A DNA stretch of 64,000 nt from Sphingomonas sp. Leaf339 (GCF_001426195.1 NZ_LMRS01000034.1:310001-374000), one strand, 5' to 3'. Shown: positions 36,273-47,400, numbered from the stretch's first letter. Notes: generated from the letters alone by a model not told the origin. A program made the numbers and translations.

Positions 36273-38504
36273 TCAGCGCGGCGGTGTGAAACTCGGCGTT
36301 TGCGCCATCACATAGCGTTCCCACGTCGCGCGATCGTGGAAGTCGCGGCTCTTGCTCCACGTTGCACCCATATAATAAACCAGCGGCTTACCCGGCGTGA
36401 CATTTACCAGGATCAGGTAGTTGTCCGAATCCTCCACCACATCCGCGATCTGCGCCGGATCGACCATGATCGCGACACCCATGGCGCCCTTGTCCGGATC
36501 AGTGGGGGTCCAGAAGCTGAACCGACCGCGCGCGCGGTCGGCGGTAAAGGTGCCAGCGGTGGTCGTCGTCGGTTTCTTCTGAATACCGATGCCGACCACC
36601 ATTGGACCCGGCTTGTCGGAATGAAGGGTCGACACCATCCGGGTGAAGTTGGTGCCGGTAGGCAAGGTGAAGCGGCGGGTTTCCGAGACCGTGCGCTTCA
36701 CGTCCACCGGCCAGGGCGCGTAATCTACCTCGAAATCGGCCGTGTCCGGCCCGTCCTTCAGGATGCGGTATTCCGTCCAGTTTCGCGACACCCACAGCTT
36801 GTCGTCGTACCAGATGCCTAGCCCGCCTGCCCCGCGCGTGGTGCCGGCGTTGTAGAAATCGATGCCTTCACCGTGATAATCATGCTGCTTGCCGGTCTTC
36901 AACTGGCGTTCCATGAACGGCCATTCGACGTTCTTGCCCCAGGCATCGATGGCGCTGCTCGATGGCGGTTCCTCTCGCTGCAGGGCGGGGCCGTAGATGC
37001 GGTGCGCCGTGCGGTCGTTTTCCCACAACAGATCGTCGAAGCGATAGGGCGCGAACTTCACGCTCGCCCGCGCGGCGCGCTGATCTACGGGCGGCGGCGT
37101 CAGCGGCAGCGTGATGCGCGGCATGACGACGCCATCGGGGCCGGGCACTGGTGCGTCGGCGGGTTTCGCCGCGGCGGGGTTGTATGCCAGATCGACCATC
37201 GCCTGCCGTTCCGCCATGATGCGTTCCCATGCCGGGATGAGGGCAGGGTCGGACGGGCGATCGCGCAGCGCAATCGGCAGGCGCATCGGGCCGGGCGCAT
37301 CGCGGGGCGGCTCGGCGACCGGAAGCGCGCTGACCGGCACGCCCAGCTTCATGACTTCCACCCCCGCCAGCAGGAACGCGCCCGTGCCATAAAGCGCATG
37401 GTCGCCCGCAACCGCCGGTTCCGGCTGATCGCCCGCGCGTTGCGCAAAACCGAGCAGCCCATCCGGCTGTATCTTTCCTGCCAGCCCTGCCCAGGCGCGC
37501 TCCACCTTTGGCAGATACAGCGCCCGGTCGAGCAGGCCGTGATTGATCCCCCAAGCCATGGCATAGGTGAAGAAGGCCGATCCCGTCGTCTCCGGCCCGA
37601 CCGGATCGGCGGGATCGAGCAGATTGGCCGTCCACAAGCCGTCCTCGCGCCGTTGCGCGGTGGCGATACTGGCCATCATCGCGGTGAAGGTATCGACATA
37701 GCGTTGCCGCGACGGAAATTTGACCGGCATGGTATCGAGTACGCGCGCGAGGCCACCCACGACCCAGCCATTGCCGCGCGCCCAGAAGACTGGCTTGCCG
37801 TTCCGCGTGCGACGATCGACGAAGCGTTCGTCGCGGAAATAGAGGTGATGCTCTTTCGACCAGAGCCGGTCATAGGTCCGCCACCAGCCGGCATCCATCG
37901 CTGTCAGATAACTATGGTCATGCAACTGCGCTGCCGCGCGGGCGAAGACCGGCGGCGCCATAAACATCGCATCGGCCCACCACCAGACGAGCTGCTTCGG
38001 CGCCGGCTCGATGCCGAGATACTGGCCGGTATAGTCGAGCCTGGTGCGTAGCGGGGCGATCTCACCGCCCTCGCCGGAGCGGGCATAAAGCTCCTGATAG
38101 ACCTCGCCCATCGCCAGATTGTCGGCATCTAGCATGCCATAGGATGACCAGCCGCCGAGCAAGCCGAAATTATAATGGTCCGCTACGTCGCGCAGATATT
38201 GTCGGGCGCCGGATTCGTCCGATACGCGGGCGAGGCGCCCGAGACCGATCAGGAACGTCGCCGATATCCAGTTCGGCGCGACCTGACGCATCGTGTTGGG
38301 GAGGCTCAGATTCTGCGCCTTCAACGCCGCTATCTGCGCGGTCGCGGTGCGATTGAGCAGGGCAAGAACCTGTGCCTCATCCATTGCTCCTGCGACAGCT
38401 ATCGGTGCCAGCGCCCGCGCCGCCACAGGGGTGCCGGTGGCCAACATGCTCGCGGAAAGCAGCAAAGGCAACGCACGTGTCAGACAACCGGGAGAAGCGC
38501 GCAT
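36273..38504 (-). CDS. GH105 - DUF4861 fusion protein, secreted
   Basis: A 743-residue two-domain protein. Start ATG 38504 follows GAGAGG and exposes a signal peptide (LTRALPLLLSASMLATGTPVAARA). Residues about 45-410 are a GH105-type (alpha/alpha)6 barrel with LVWWWADAMFMAPPVFAR, GKPVFWARGNGWVVGGLARVL and DGLWTANLLDPADPVGPETTGSAFFTYAMAWGI. A proline-rich linker leads to a DUF4861 domain (about 490-740) with YRFDDLLWENDRTAHRIYGPAL and HDYHGEGIDFYNAGTTRGAGGLGIWYDDKLW. GH105 takes off unsaturated uronate; DUF4861 proteins occur in pectin and ulvan loci and their chemistry is not settled to my knowledge. Joining both in one chain suggests consecutive steps. Confidence 0.87.
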   Translation of the reverse strand: MRASPGCLTRALPLLLSASMLATGTPVAARALAPIAVAGAMDEAQVLALLNRTATAQIAALKAQNLSLPNTMRQVAPNWISATFLIGLGRLARVSDESGARQYLRDVADHYNFGLLGGWSSYGMLDADNLAMGEVYQELYARSGEGGEIAPLRTRLDYTGQYLGIEPAPKQLVWWWADAMFMAPPVFARAAAQLHDHSYLTAMDAGWWRTYDRLWSKEHHLYFRDERFVDRRTRNGKPVFWARGNGWVVGGLARVLDTMPVKFPSRQRYVDTFTAMMASIATAQRREDGLWTANLLDPADPVGPETTGSAFFTYAMAWGINHGLLDRALYLPKVERAWAGLAGKIQPDGLLGFAQRAGDQPEPAVAGDHALYGTGAFLLAGVEVMKLGVPVSALPVAEPPRDAPGPMRLPIALRDRPSDPALIPAWERIMAERQAMVDLAYNPAAAKPADAPVPGPDGVVMPRITLPLTPPPVDQRAARASVKFAPYRFDDLLWENDRTAHRIYGPALQREEPPSSSAIDAWGKNVEWPFMERQLKTGKQHDYHGEGIDFYNAGTTRGAGGLGIWYDDKLWVSRNWTEYRILKDGPDTADFEVDYAPWPVDVKRTVSETRRFTLPTGTNFTRMVSTLHSDKPGPMVVGIGIQKKPTTTTAGTFTADRARGRFSFWTPTDPDKGAMGVAIMVDPAQIADVVEDSDNYLILVNVTPGKPLVYYMGATWSKSRDFHDRATWERYVMAQTPSFTPPR

Positions 38505-38630
38505 GTGGTGATCCCTCTCGTTCCGCGAGCGTCGCTGCGCTTGCTTTGCCCGGATCATATGGCGGGCCGATCACCCACGCAATCAGGTTATCATATCTGT
38601 TCCTACGGTCAGATAGACTGGCTGCACCCG

Positions 38631-39986
38631 TTAACCGGATACACGGTACGTCGGCGCATTGGCCGCGGGATCGGGCGCGACATAGCCCGGCGCGGACACC
38701 GCCCTGTCGTTGATGACCACCTTATCGAACATGATTCCGGTCGCGCCCGTGGCGGCCAAGGCGGCCTCCACCGTCAACCGCACCCGGATATCGGCGAGTC
38801 GAATGTTGTCGATCGTCGTCTGCCCGACATTGGGTCGGACGGTGCCGAAGGAGCCGAAGCGCCCCCGGATGTTTTGCAGGGTGATGTTGCGGACCGTCGA
38901 CGTCGGCGGTTCGGCACCACCAAAATCCTCGTATTGCGACCATGGTTCGATCAACAGCATCCGCCCGCCGGAACTGTCGAGCGTGATGTTGCGTACGTGG
39001 ATATCCTCGTACCGCTGCGGTGTATCGGGACGCAGTTTCAGCATCAGCAGGTTGATCGCGCCGGTGACTATGCAATCCTCCATCACCACGTTGCGGACGA
39101 TCGTCGCTTCGCTGCCGCAGGTGAACGCCTGATGCCCGCGACGGAAATGGCAGCGTCGTATTCGAATATTCTCGACCGGCGGACTGTCCGTATCTGCCGT
39201 CGCCCGTGGGCCCTTGGAACCCTTGGCCGCGATACAGTCGTCGGTCACCGAGAAGTAGCAGCCCTCGATTACGATGTTCCGGCTGCTGTCGAGATCGATG
39301 CCATCGGTGCTGGGTGCCTGCTTGTAATCGTCCGGCACCTCGAACCGGGCTTTATGCACCTGTACGCCATCGCACCGGTAGATATGCAGGTTCCAGAACT
39401 GCGAGTCTTTGAAGGTGATGCCGTCGATCACGACCCCCTTCGCATTCTCGATGATCGCCAGCCGGGCACGGGCCAGTCCGACGTTCGGAAAGCTAGCGGG
39501 GTCCGGTGATGCCGCCCGCATCGCCCAGAACCTGTCCCAGATCGGCCGCCCTGCGCCATCGAGCGTTCCCTGCCCGGTGATCCGCAGACCATGACAGCCA
39601 TCAGCATTGATGAGGGCGGGCGTGAAATGCGGTTCGAAATGCCCCTCGATCCGGGTTCGCTGGCGGGGGAAGTTCTCCATCGCGGTACTGCATCGGAGCA
39701 CAGCACCCCGAGCGAGATGCAGATTGACACAGGGTTTGAGGAACAGGGCGCCGCTGACGAATATGCCGGATGGCACGACCACCGTTCCGCCGCCCTGCGT
39801 CGCCGCATGGTCGATCGCCGACTGAATCGCCTTGGTGTTGACGGTGATGCCATCCGCCACCGCGCCGAAATCGGTGACGACCGCTCGATCCGATGGCATC
39901 CGCTTCGCTTTCGCCATCTGAGTCCACAGCGCCGAGGCCAGAACCGACAAGGTGAAGCCACGACGGGTTTGAAACGGCGTCGTCAT
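38631..39986 (-). CDS. GH28 family hydrolase, Tat-exported
   Basis: A 451-residue beta-helix enzyme with a Tat-type N-terminus (FQTRRGFTLSVLASALWTQ). The catalytic set is STDGIDLDS (Asp228, Asp231), TDDCIAAKG (Asp249, Asp250) and RRGHQAFTCGSE (His285; GHQ in place of GHG). GTLDGAGRPIWDRFWAMR lies before the active face. AGGAGAAAG precedes the ATG. By pattern it is close to rhamnogalacturonan hydrolases/galacturonidases rather than endo-polygalacturonase. Upstream on the minus strand is the divergent GH106 rhamnosidase gene, and downstream the GH105-DUF4861 gene in the same orientation (126-base gap), so one operon is possible. Confidence 0.88.
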   Translation of the reverse strand: MTTPFQTRRGFTLSVLASALWTQMAKAKRMPSDRAVVTDFGAVADGITVNTKAIQSAIDHAATQGGGTVVVPSGIFVSGALFLKPCVNLHLARGAVLRCSTAMENFPRQRTRIEGHFEPHFTPALINADGCHGLRITGQGTLDGAGRPIWDRFWAMRAASPDPASFPNVGLARARLAIIENAKGVVIDGITFKDSQFWNLHIYRCDGVQVHKARFEVPDDYKQAPSTDGIDLDSSRNIVIEGCYFSVTDDCIAAKGSKGPRATADTDSPPVENIRIRRCHFRRGHQAFTCGSEATIVRNVVMEDCIVTGAINLLMLKLRPDTPQRYEDIHVRNITLDSSGGRMLLIEPWSQYEDFGGAEPPTSTVRNITLQNIRGRFGSFGTVRPNVGQTTIDNIRLADIRVRLTVEAALAATGATGIMFDKVVINDRAVSAPGYVAPDPAANAPTYRVSG

Positions 39987-40210
39987 GGTCCGCTTTCTCC
40001 TCGCCGGGTCGGTTATCCCGCTGCCGGCCTGCTAGACAGACAGGTGCGCGGGTAAGTTGTTCCCAAGACTGACCATCCAATGCCGGCGGTTCAAGCGATA
40101 ATATGTCGGCGGGCTCCCGTGGCGGCAGGATGGCACAACATCACTGGCCTTTCCAACAACCGTGGCTCAACATCTCGGTCGCCCATGTGCCGCCCGGGAA
40201 TTATCGATCG

Positions 40211-42844
40211 ATGAAACGCTTCATTCTGCTGCTTGCTCTGGTGTCGACCGTACCCGTCGCGGCGCAGGACGCGCCATCGAGTGGATCCGATTTATGGGAC
40301 CGTTTCCAGTCACCACCAAATGACGCCCGCCCCATGGTCCGCTGGTGGTGGTTCGGCCCGGCCGTCGATACTGCCGAACTGGATCGCGAGATCGTGGCGA
40401 TGAAGGCCGGGGGGTTCGGCGGGTTCGAGGTGCAACCGACCTATCCCCTTTCGCTGGACGATCCGGCGGTCGGTATCCGTACCCTGCCCTACCTATCCGA
40501 TCCATTCCTGTCCGCGCTTCGTCATGTCGGCGACACCGCCCATGCGACAGGAATGCGGATGGATGTGACGATCGGCAGCGGATGGCCGTTCGGGGGTCCG
40601 CATGTGCCGGTGTCGCAGGCGGCGGCGGAGGTTCATATGGTGAAACTACCCGTGCCGGCGGGTGCCGATCGCGTGCCATTGCCGTCGATGCAGCAAGGTG
40701 AGCGGGCGCTGGCAATTTTTATCGACGGGCAACGCCTCACCATGATCGGGGCGGACACCATATCGGTGAAGGCAAGCCCGATCGAGCGTCAGGCGATGTT
40801 GTTCGGCGCTGGCCGCACCGGCCAGCAGGTGAAACGTGCGGCGGTTGGTGCCGAAGGGTTCGTGATCGATCACGTCAGCATTGCCGCCGTAACGAACCAT
40901 CTCAAGACGGTCGGTGACCGCCTGTTATCGGCGTTCGCCGGCACGGCGCCGCCCTATGCGATGTTCTCCGACAGTCTTGAGGTCTATGGCTCAAGCTGGA
41001 CGCACGATCTGCCCGAACAGTTCCGACGCCGTCGCGGCTACGACCTGCTCGATCACCTGCCTGCACTGTTCGCCGATACGCCCGACAGCGCGGCCGTCCG
41101 CTTCGACTGGTCGCGAACCCTCTCCGAACTGGTCGATGAACGCTATCTGCGGCCGATCACCGATTGGGCCCATGCCCGTGGCACCCGGTTCCGGGCGCAG
41201 GTCTATGGCATTCCGCCGCCGACGCTGTCGAGCAACGCGCTGGTCGATCTGCCGGAGGGCGAAGGCGCCGACTGGCGTTCCTTCACCTCAACCCGGTGGG
41301 CGACGTCGGCCGCGCACCTGTACGGCCGCCCGGTCGTGTCCTCGGAAACCTGGACGTGGCTGCATTCGCCCGCCTGGGCGGCAACACCGCTCGACATGAA
41401 GGTCGAGGCCGATCGACATTTCCTGCAAGGGGTCAACCAGATCGTCGGTCATGGCTGGCCCTATTCGCCGCCGGGCGCGGGCGAACCCGGCTGGGCCTTT
41501 TATGCAGCGGCGGCGCTCAGCGATCACAATCCCTGGTATCCCGCGATGCCGGCGGTGACGCAGTATCTGCAACGCGTCAGCGCCATGCTGCGCGAGGGGA
41601 CGCCTGATGGCGATGTGGCGATCTATCTGCCCATCGAGGATGCCTTTGCCGATATGCGCCCGGCGCACGCATCGGTGAACGAGGAGAAGCGGTCCCGATT
41701 GCGCGGCGATGTCGTGGCACAGGTGCTGGATGCAGGACACGGCTTTGATTTTGTCGATGCGCAGGCGGTGGTGGCGGGAAAGCTGAACGCGCGCGTGCTG
41801 GTGTTGCCCGGCCTGACGCGGATGGATCCGGCAGCCCTGCGTGCCATCGCGACGTGGGTCGATCGCGGCGGCCTGCTGGTGGCGACCGGTGCCGCTCCCG
41901 CTGCTGCGGGTGGTCTACGTGATGGCAGGGCCGGGAGCCTTGCCGTTCGCCCGTTGGTGCGGTCGATTTTCCGAATGAAGAACGCCTCGATCGTACCGCC
42001 CCAAGCATTGGGCGAGACATTGCGACGGATCACGTCGCCCACGATGGTGCTGGCGCAGCCAGATGCGGCAGTCGGCTTCGTCCGGCGTAAGATTCCGGGT
42101 GGCGACCTCTATTTTGTCGTTAACACCAGCGCCCGGTCGATACGGACGACCGCGCGGTTTGCGGGCGACACCGGTAACGGCGAATGGTGGGACCCCTTGA
42201 CCGGCACCCGACAAGCGGCAGGCGGCGGCGACATCGCGCTCAGCCTCGCCCCCTATCAATCGCGTCTGCTGGTGATGTCGCCCAAGCTGCCGGCTGCACG
42301 TGCGGCGCAAACGCTGCGACCATTGATGGACCTGTCGACCGGGTGGGAGATGACGCTGCGTGCGCCGCCGCCAGGAACATCCTGGACCAGCGTCGCGGCG
42401 TTGCGCCATTATTCGGGCGCGATCCGCTATTCTCGGCGTTTCGTCTTACCGAAACGCGGATCGTCAGGACGAGTGATCCTGGATTTCGGCGAGGGAACGC
42501 CATTGCCGGATATCGGCGGCGATCGCCCGCGCGCCGCGATCGCCGCCCCCGTGCGCGAGGCCGCGATTATCCGCATCAATGATCGTGAGGCGGGCACCGT
42601 CTGGGCGGCGCCGTGGCAGATCGATATCGGGCCATTCCTGCGTTCCGGCCAGAACCAGATTGACGTCACCGTGATGAACGGCGCCACCAACGCCTTGTCC
42701 GCGCGGACACTACCGGATCGTCGTTTGCTGACCATGCGGTATGGCGAACGCTTCGTCGATCAGGACCGCGACAAGCTGGCGCCTGCCCCATCGGGGTTGC
42801 TCAGTCGTATCACGCTGAACGTGGCATCCTCAGACGCGCCCTGA
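40211..42844 (+). CDS. GH106 alpha-L-rhamnosidase
   Basis: An 877-residue secreted enzyme with signal peptide (MKRFILLLALVSTVPVAAQ). The start ATG 40211 is inferred from this; the open frame reaches further up without signal. GH106 hallmarks: MVRWWWFGPAVDTAELDREIVAMKAGGFGGFEVQPTYPL, MRMDVTIGSGWPFGGP, SDSLEVYGSSWTHDLPEQFRRRRGYDLL, and VVSSETWTWLHSPAW followed by NQIVGHGWPYSPPGAGEPGW. The C-terminal beta domain is complete. The first characterised GH106 was RhaM of a Sphingomonas strain. It should cleave terminal alpha-L-rhamnose from rhamnogalacturonan side chains or glycosides. Its stop overlaps the tail of the opposite-strand GH28-like gene by 15 bases. Confidence 0.9.
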   Translation: MKRFILLLALVSTVPVAAQDAPSSGSDLWDRFQSPPNDARPMVRWWWFGPAVDTAELDREIVAMKAGGFGGFEVQPTYPLSLDDPAVGIRTLPYLSDPFLSALRHVGDTAHATGMRMDVTIGSGWPFGGPHVPVSQAAAEVHMVKLPVPAGADRVPLPSMQQGERALAIFIDGQRLTMIGADTISVKASPIERQAMLFGAGRTGQQVKRAAVGAEGFVIDHVSIAAVTNHLKTVGDRLLSAFAGTAPPYAMFSDSLEVYGSSWTHDLPEQFRRRRGYDLLDHLPALFADTPDSAAVRFDWSRTLSELVDERYLRPITDWAHARGTRFRAQVYGIPPPTLSSNALVDLPEGEGADWRSFTSTRWATSAAHLYGRPVVSSETWTWLHSPAWAATPLDMKVEADRHFLQGVNQIVGHGWPYSPPGAGEPGWAFYAAAALSDHNPWYPAMPAVTQYLQRVSAMLREGTPDGDVAIYLPIEDAFADMRPAHASVNEEKRSRLRGDVVAQVLDAGHGFDFVDAQAVVAGKLNARVLVLPGLTRMDPAALRAIATWVDRGGLLVATGAAPAAAGGLRDGRAGSLAVRPLVRSIFRMKNASIVPPQALGETLRRITSPTMVLAQPDAAVGFVRRKIPGGDLYFVVNTSARSIRTTARFAGDTGNGEWWDPLTGTRQAAGGGDIALSLAPYQSRLLVMSPKLPAARAAQTLRPLMDLSTGWEMTLRAPPPGTSWTSVAALRHYSGAIRYSRRFVLPKRGSSGRVILDFGEGTPLPDIGGDRPRAAIAAPVREAAIIRINDREAGTVWAAPWQIDIGPFLRSGQNQIDVTVMNGATNALSARTLPDRRLLTMRYGERFVDQDRDKLAPAPSGLLSRITLNVASSDAP

Positions 42845-44386
42845 ATAGGGGCCGGCAATCGATCGATCCGCAGCGCCCCGACCGCCGATGCTGCGGAATT
42901 CCGTTACCCGGTCCAGCGCATAACCGGTGCCATGGGGCAGTCGCATACCGGCAAAATCCGCGTCCTCGACATCGTCCAACGCAATCGCCGCCCGCGGATC
43001 GGGTGCGGCCACTGCAATCTCGACGTGGTGCATCGCCAGACCGCGAACATGGCGGACGAAAAAACCCGTGGCCGGCAAGCCTCCAAACATCGTCGCCTCG
43101 GGATAGCCCAATTCCGCCTCGGGCGGGCGGACCTTCGCCATGGCGACCGGTGCGCCACCGACATGGTGGAAATGACTGTCGGCGATCTGCACGTCCTCGA
43201 TCCGGTGATCCGTCAGCCCGGCGATGACCGACGGCAGCATCGTCGCGTTGGAGCTGACGATGTTCTGGAGCGACACCCGCTTCAGCGTGCCGATCGGTCG
43301 CTCCGCCGGCCCGCGCATCCGCTTGCCCAACCGCAGGAAGATGGGCGCATCCACCGTACCGCGCATGGTGATGTTGCTGACCGCGATATCCTCGACCATC
43401 GCGCCATCGACCGTCTCGAACGCCAGCCCGCGGCTGTCTTCGAACACGCAGTCGCTGATCGTGATGTTGCGAAAACCCCCGTTTGATTCTGTGCCGCATT
43501 TGATTCGGCCATGGATCTTGGGCGCGAACGAGGCAGGCATTTTGCGCCAGCTGCCGTCGAGCACCGATCCAACCTGGTAATTGCCCGATACGAAGCAACC
43601 GGTGATCGTGACGTTTTCGGTGATGCGCGGCGCGCCGAGTGCGTAACTGCTCTTGGGACAAATCGCATCGTCCCATGGCGCATTGACGGTACAGTTGCTG
43701 ATCCGCACATTCTTGCAGCAATCGATGTCGAAACCGTCGCGGTTGGTATCGACCAGCACGTTGTCGATCGTCAGGTTATCGACCCCCGTCGCCAGCAGGG
43801 CGAACCACCCGCCCTCCAGCATCCGCACATCGCGCAGCGTGACGTTGTGGCAGTTCTTCAGCGCAATCGCCTTGTTGCCGGTGCCGGGGCCGCTGGGGTC
43901 CTTCAGCCAATCGTCCTTGCCGTCACCCCGGCCCAACCCCTTGCCCCAGATCAGGCCGCTGCCGACGATTGCGATGTCATGCAGCCCCTCTCCCCAGATC
44001 AGGCTATTGCGCCAATGGCTGTGGCCCAAGTCCTGAAACGCGGCATAGGCGGGGTCGATCGGCTCGGCGAGGTCGTAACCGGTCGTACCTCTCGGCGCCG
44101 CGGCTAGAATCGTCGCACCGCTATCCAGCATCAGCGTCACCCGGCTTTTCAGGCGGATGGTGTAGCAGGCATAGGTGCCGGCCGGAAACCAGACGGTTCC
44201 ACCGCCACGGGCCGCGACATCGTCAATTGCGCGGTTGATCGCCGCAGAATCGATCGTGACCCCATCACCCTTGGCGCCGAAACGGCGGACGCTGGTCCAC
44301 CCCTCACCCGCCGCGAACGCCGGCAACGCGGCAAAGCCCGCGACCGCTGCTCCACCCAAAATTAACGAACGCCGGTTGACGGTCAT
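42830..44386 (-). CDS. GH28-like beta-helix protein with variant third motif, Tat-exported
   Basis: A 518-residue protein with a Tat signal (VNRRSLILGGAAVAGFAALPAFA) and a pectate-lyase/GH28 superfamily beta-helix (FGAKGDGVTIDSAAINRAIDD). It keeps the first two GH28 motifs, NRDGFDID (Asp217, Asp220) and WDDAICPKSS (Asp239, Asp240), but where GHG is expected it reads KIHGRIKCGTESNGG (290-304). This is a divergent subfamily, perhaps exo-acting on rhamnogalacturonan or another uronide. It lies 62 bases downstream of a TonB receptor gene in the same orientation, so co-transcription is likely. GH28 in the wide sense is safe; activity is not. Confidence 0.82.
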   Translation of the reverse strand: MTVNRRSLILGGAAVAGFAALPAFAAGEGWTSVRRFGAKGDGVTIDSAAINRAIDDVAARGGGTVWFPAGTYACYTIRLKSRVTLMLDSGATILAAAPRGTTGYDLAEPIDPAYAAFQDLGHSHWRNSLIWGEGLHDIAIVGSGLIWGKGLGRGDGKDDWLKDPSGPGTGNKAIALKNCHNVTLRDVRMLEGGWFALLATGVDNLTIDNVLVDTNRDGFDIDCCKNVRISNCTVNAPWDDAICPKSSYALGAPRITENVTITGCFVSGNYQVGSVLDGSWRKMPASFAPKIHGRIKCGTESNGGFRNITISDCVFEDSRGLAFETVDGAMVEDIAVSNITMRGTVDAPIFLRLGKRMRGPAERPIGTLKRVSLQNIVSSNATMLPSVIAGLTDHRIEDVQIADSHFHHVGGAPVAMAKVRPPEAELGYPEATMFGGLPATGFFVRHVRGLAMHHVEIAVAAPDPRAAIALDDVEDADFAGMRLPHGTGYALDRVTEFRSIGGRGAADRSIAGPYSGRV

Positions 44387-44448
44387 GTCATTCCCTTCCT
44401 GTGTCGCAGGGGGTGCAAACCAAGGTCCGCCCCCCCTGTCATCCGGTC

Positions 44449-47400
44449 CTAGAACTTCAGCGTCGCGCCCAGGAAGAATTCGGTGCCGATCACGTCATAG
44501 GTGGCGGAGAACGTGTTGGCGTTCGGTCCCTGCGTGGTGACCGGCGGATCCTTGCCGAACACGTTGTTGGCGCCGCCGTACAACTGCACGCTTTTCAGGA
44601 CATCGAGATTGAACGACAGATCGAAATAATGCTGATCGCCCAGTTTCGGATACGGGATGGCGGACAGGAGCGGCGTCGCCACCGATCCCTGGCGCAGCGG
44701 CACAACGTAACGGTCGGTCGTGACCGGGCCGATATAGCGATGCCGTACCGATAGGCCGAGATCGCCGGTCGTCCACGTCACGCGCGACGTACCCCGCCAG
44801 CGTGGCAATGGCTGGCCGCATGTCGGCCCGAACGATCCGGCACACCGGTTGACGACGTTTGGGAACGCCGCCACCGGCACTGAATCGAATTGCGCGAGCC
44901 ATGTATAATTCATGCCGAAATCGATCGTGCTGCTATTGCCGAGACCCGGCATCCCGAACCCAAGGGTGTGGCGGTAGCGCGCCGCGAAATCGACGCCCGA
45001 GGTCTTCAGGTTGCCGGTATTGGCGTTACGCACCTGAACCGCGAACGGCTCGTTGATCTCACCCGTCACCGGATTGCGTTGCACGGCGCGGCAAAACTCG
45101 CTGCCGGCATCCTGCACGATGGTATAGCATAGGTTCAGTGCATTCTGGAGGCCACCACCCAGTGGCGCGATCGCACCTGCCAACGAGACGTTGAAATAAT
45201 CGACGCTCACGAACAGGCGCGGCGCGAAGCTGGGTGTGAAGACGACCCCGCCGGTATAGGTGTCGGACACTTCCGCGCCAAGATTGGGATTGCCGCCTGA
45301 ATCAGCCGGGAAGAACGCGTTCGGCTGGATCGAATTGTTGAAGACCGATGCCGCCGGCACCCCGGTCGCCACGCACACCGCGCGCACCGCCGCAGTCTGT
45401 TGCGCCGCCGCGGCGCGGCTGGAGCAGGGGTCGGTTGCGGTGATGAACGACCGACTCGATCCGCCGAACAACTCAGCGACGCTCGGTGCCCGGATCGCGC
45501 GCTGATACTGGCCGCGGAAGGCGATGCTGCGGTTGACCCGCCAATCGAGCCCGCCAAGATATGTCCAGACACCGCCGATCCCTGACAAACCGTATTTGGA
45601 ATACCGGAACGCGCCGTTCGCCACCAAACTATCGATCAATGGCGTGTCGTGAGCCAAAGGAACGCGGATTTCTCCGAACACTTCCTTGACCGACACGGAT
45701 CCGCTGGTGGCAAGACCGGGGTTGAAACCGACAACGTCACCCGACGACAGGAAACTATCGGGCGTGAACGTCGCCTGCGATTTGCGCCATTCATAGCCAT
45801 AGGAGAAGCCGACCGGGCCGGCGGGCAGTTGGAACAGGTTGCCGGTGATGCTGCCCTGCGCGACCTGCTGCGTCGCGATCGTCGAGTTGGTCGCGCCGAT
45901 CGAAATGGCGCTGACGCACGCGGCGGATACGTTTGCGCCAAAGATATTGCAGACGGGCGCCGCGCCGTTTGCAGACAGCAGGGCTGTTTGCAACCGGCTG
46001 CGCGAAACGGCATTCCTCAGCTGCAACGTGTCTTCGCTGCGCGCATAAGTGTAATAGACGTCGTATTTCAGGTCGGTGAGGAACGAGTCCGACACGTTGC
46101 CTAGATCGCCGCGGAAACCCCATGCACCACGAAACACGTTGCGCCGCTCCGTCGCGAACCGCGCACCGTTTTCGACATAGCGGCGACCGGCGGTCAACAC
46201 CGCCAGCCCGTCGCCTCGCACCGTCGTCCGTGTCGAGGTGCCGGTCCCGACTGTCGTCGTCCCCGTTTCTGCCAGATCGAGCTGGCGCAGCACCTCACGC
46301 AAGGGCGCCGTCAGATACGGATTATCGACATTGAAAAGTGTCGATGTACCGACATTGGTCGGCGCCAACTGAGCATCGACGGTGTTGTTGCTGTAATGCA
46401 GCTCCATGTAGCCGGTGATTGCATCGCTGAAATCATAATGGCCAAAGCTGTTTATCATCCAGCGTTCCTGCGGCTGGATCAGGTAATTGAAAGGCCCGAG
46501 ATTGAAATCGTCCTGCGGCGTCAACGCCGGGCGGGCAGCGGTGCCGGTGTCGTTGAACGTGAAGCCACGGGTGCCGAGCGCGCCCAGTCCAGCGGCGGCA
46601 TAGGCCGCGTTCAGCGCGGTATTCGTGCCGCCCGCCGCCGGGATGCCGGAGAAGCGACCGTTCGGAATGTCGCCACTGCCGCCGGCCAGAAAGCCGAGTT
46701 CGCCGCCCGCCGCCGCACAGCCGCTGACCGCGTTGGACCGGAATGGCGTGCCGGCGCGGCTGTCGCTGCCTGTGCCGGGGACGACGCAGCCATCGACCAG
46801 AGAGTCGAACGCGTAACCGCCGCGCTGACCACGGGTGATCGAGCCACGCTTCAGGTAATTACCGGACACCACGAGGTTGCCGCGACCCTCGGCGAAATTA
46901 CCGCCCATCGTCAGGTCGACATTATACACGGGCGTGCCGGTCGGCCCGTCCATGTTCAACTGGGCACGACCCTCGATCCCGTTGAAATCCTGCCGCATGA
47001 TGAAATTCACGACGCCGGTGATGGCATCCGATCCGTAGACGGCGGACGATCCGCCGGTGACAATCTCGGTACGCGCGACCAGCGACGACGGAATCGTGTT
47101 CAGATCGGTCACCTGTTCCGGCCCGAAGATCGCAAAACGGCGACCATTCACCAGCACGAGGTTCCGTTGTGAGCCGAAGCCGCGCAAATTGACATCGGCA
47201 TAGCCACCCGGAACAGTGTTCGACGTGGCACTACCAAGCGCCGAACCCACCGCCTGTGGCAACTGCACCAGCGTCTTTTCGATGTTGACGTTACCCGACA
47301 GCTTGATGTCGTCCTGATTGACGACGTTGACCGGGGTCGAGGCGTCGAACCCGGTCCGGGCGATGCGTGATCCAGTAACGACGATATCGGGTGCCGTAGC

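Noticed and set aside
36873..38051. 392-residue plus-strand frame inside the GH105-DUF4861 gene
   Set aside because: Opposite strand of a two-domain enzyme with complete motifs; no recognisable features.
38175..39509. 444-residue plus-strand frame spanning two minus-strand genes
   Set aside because: It crosses a gene boundary antisense and shows no domain.
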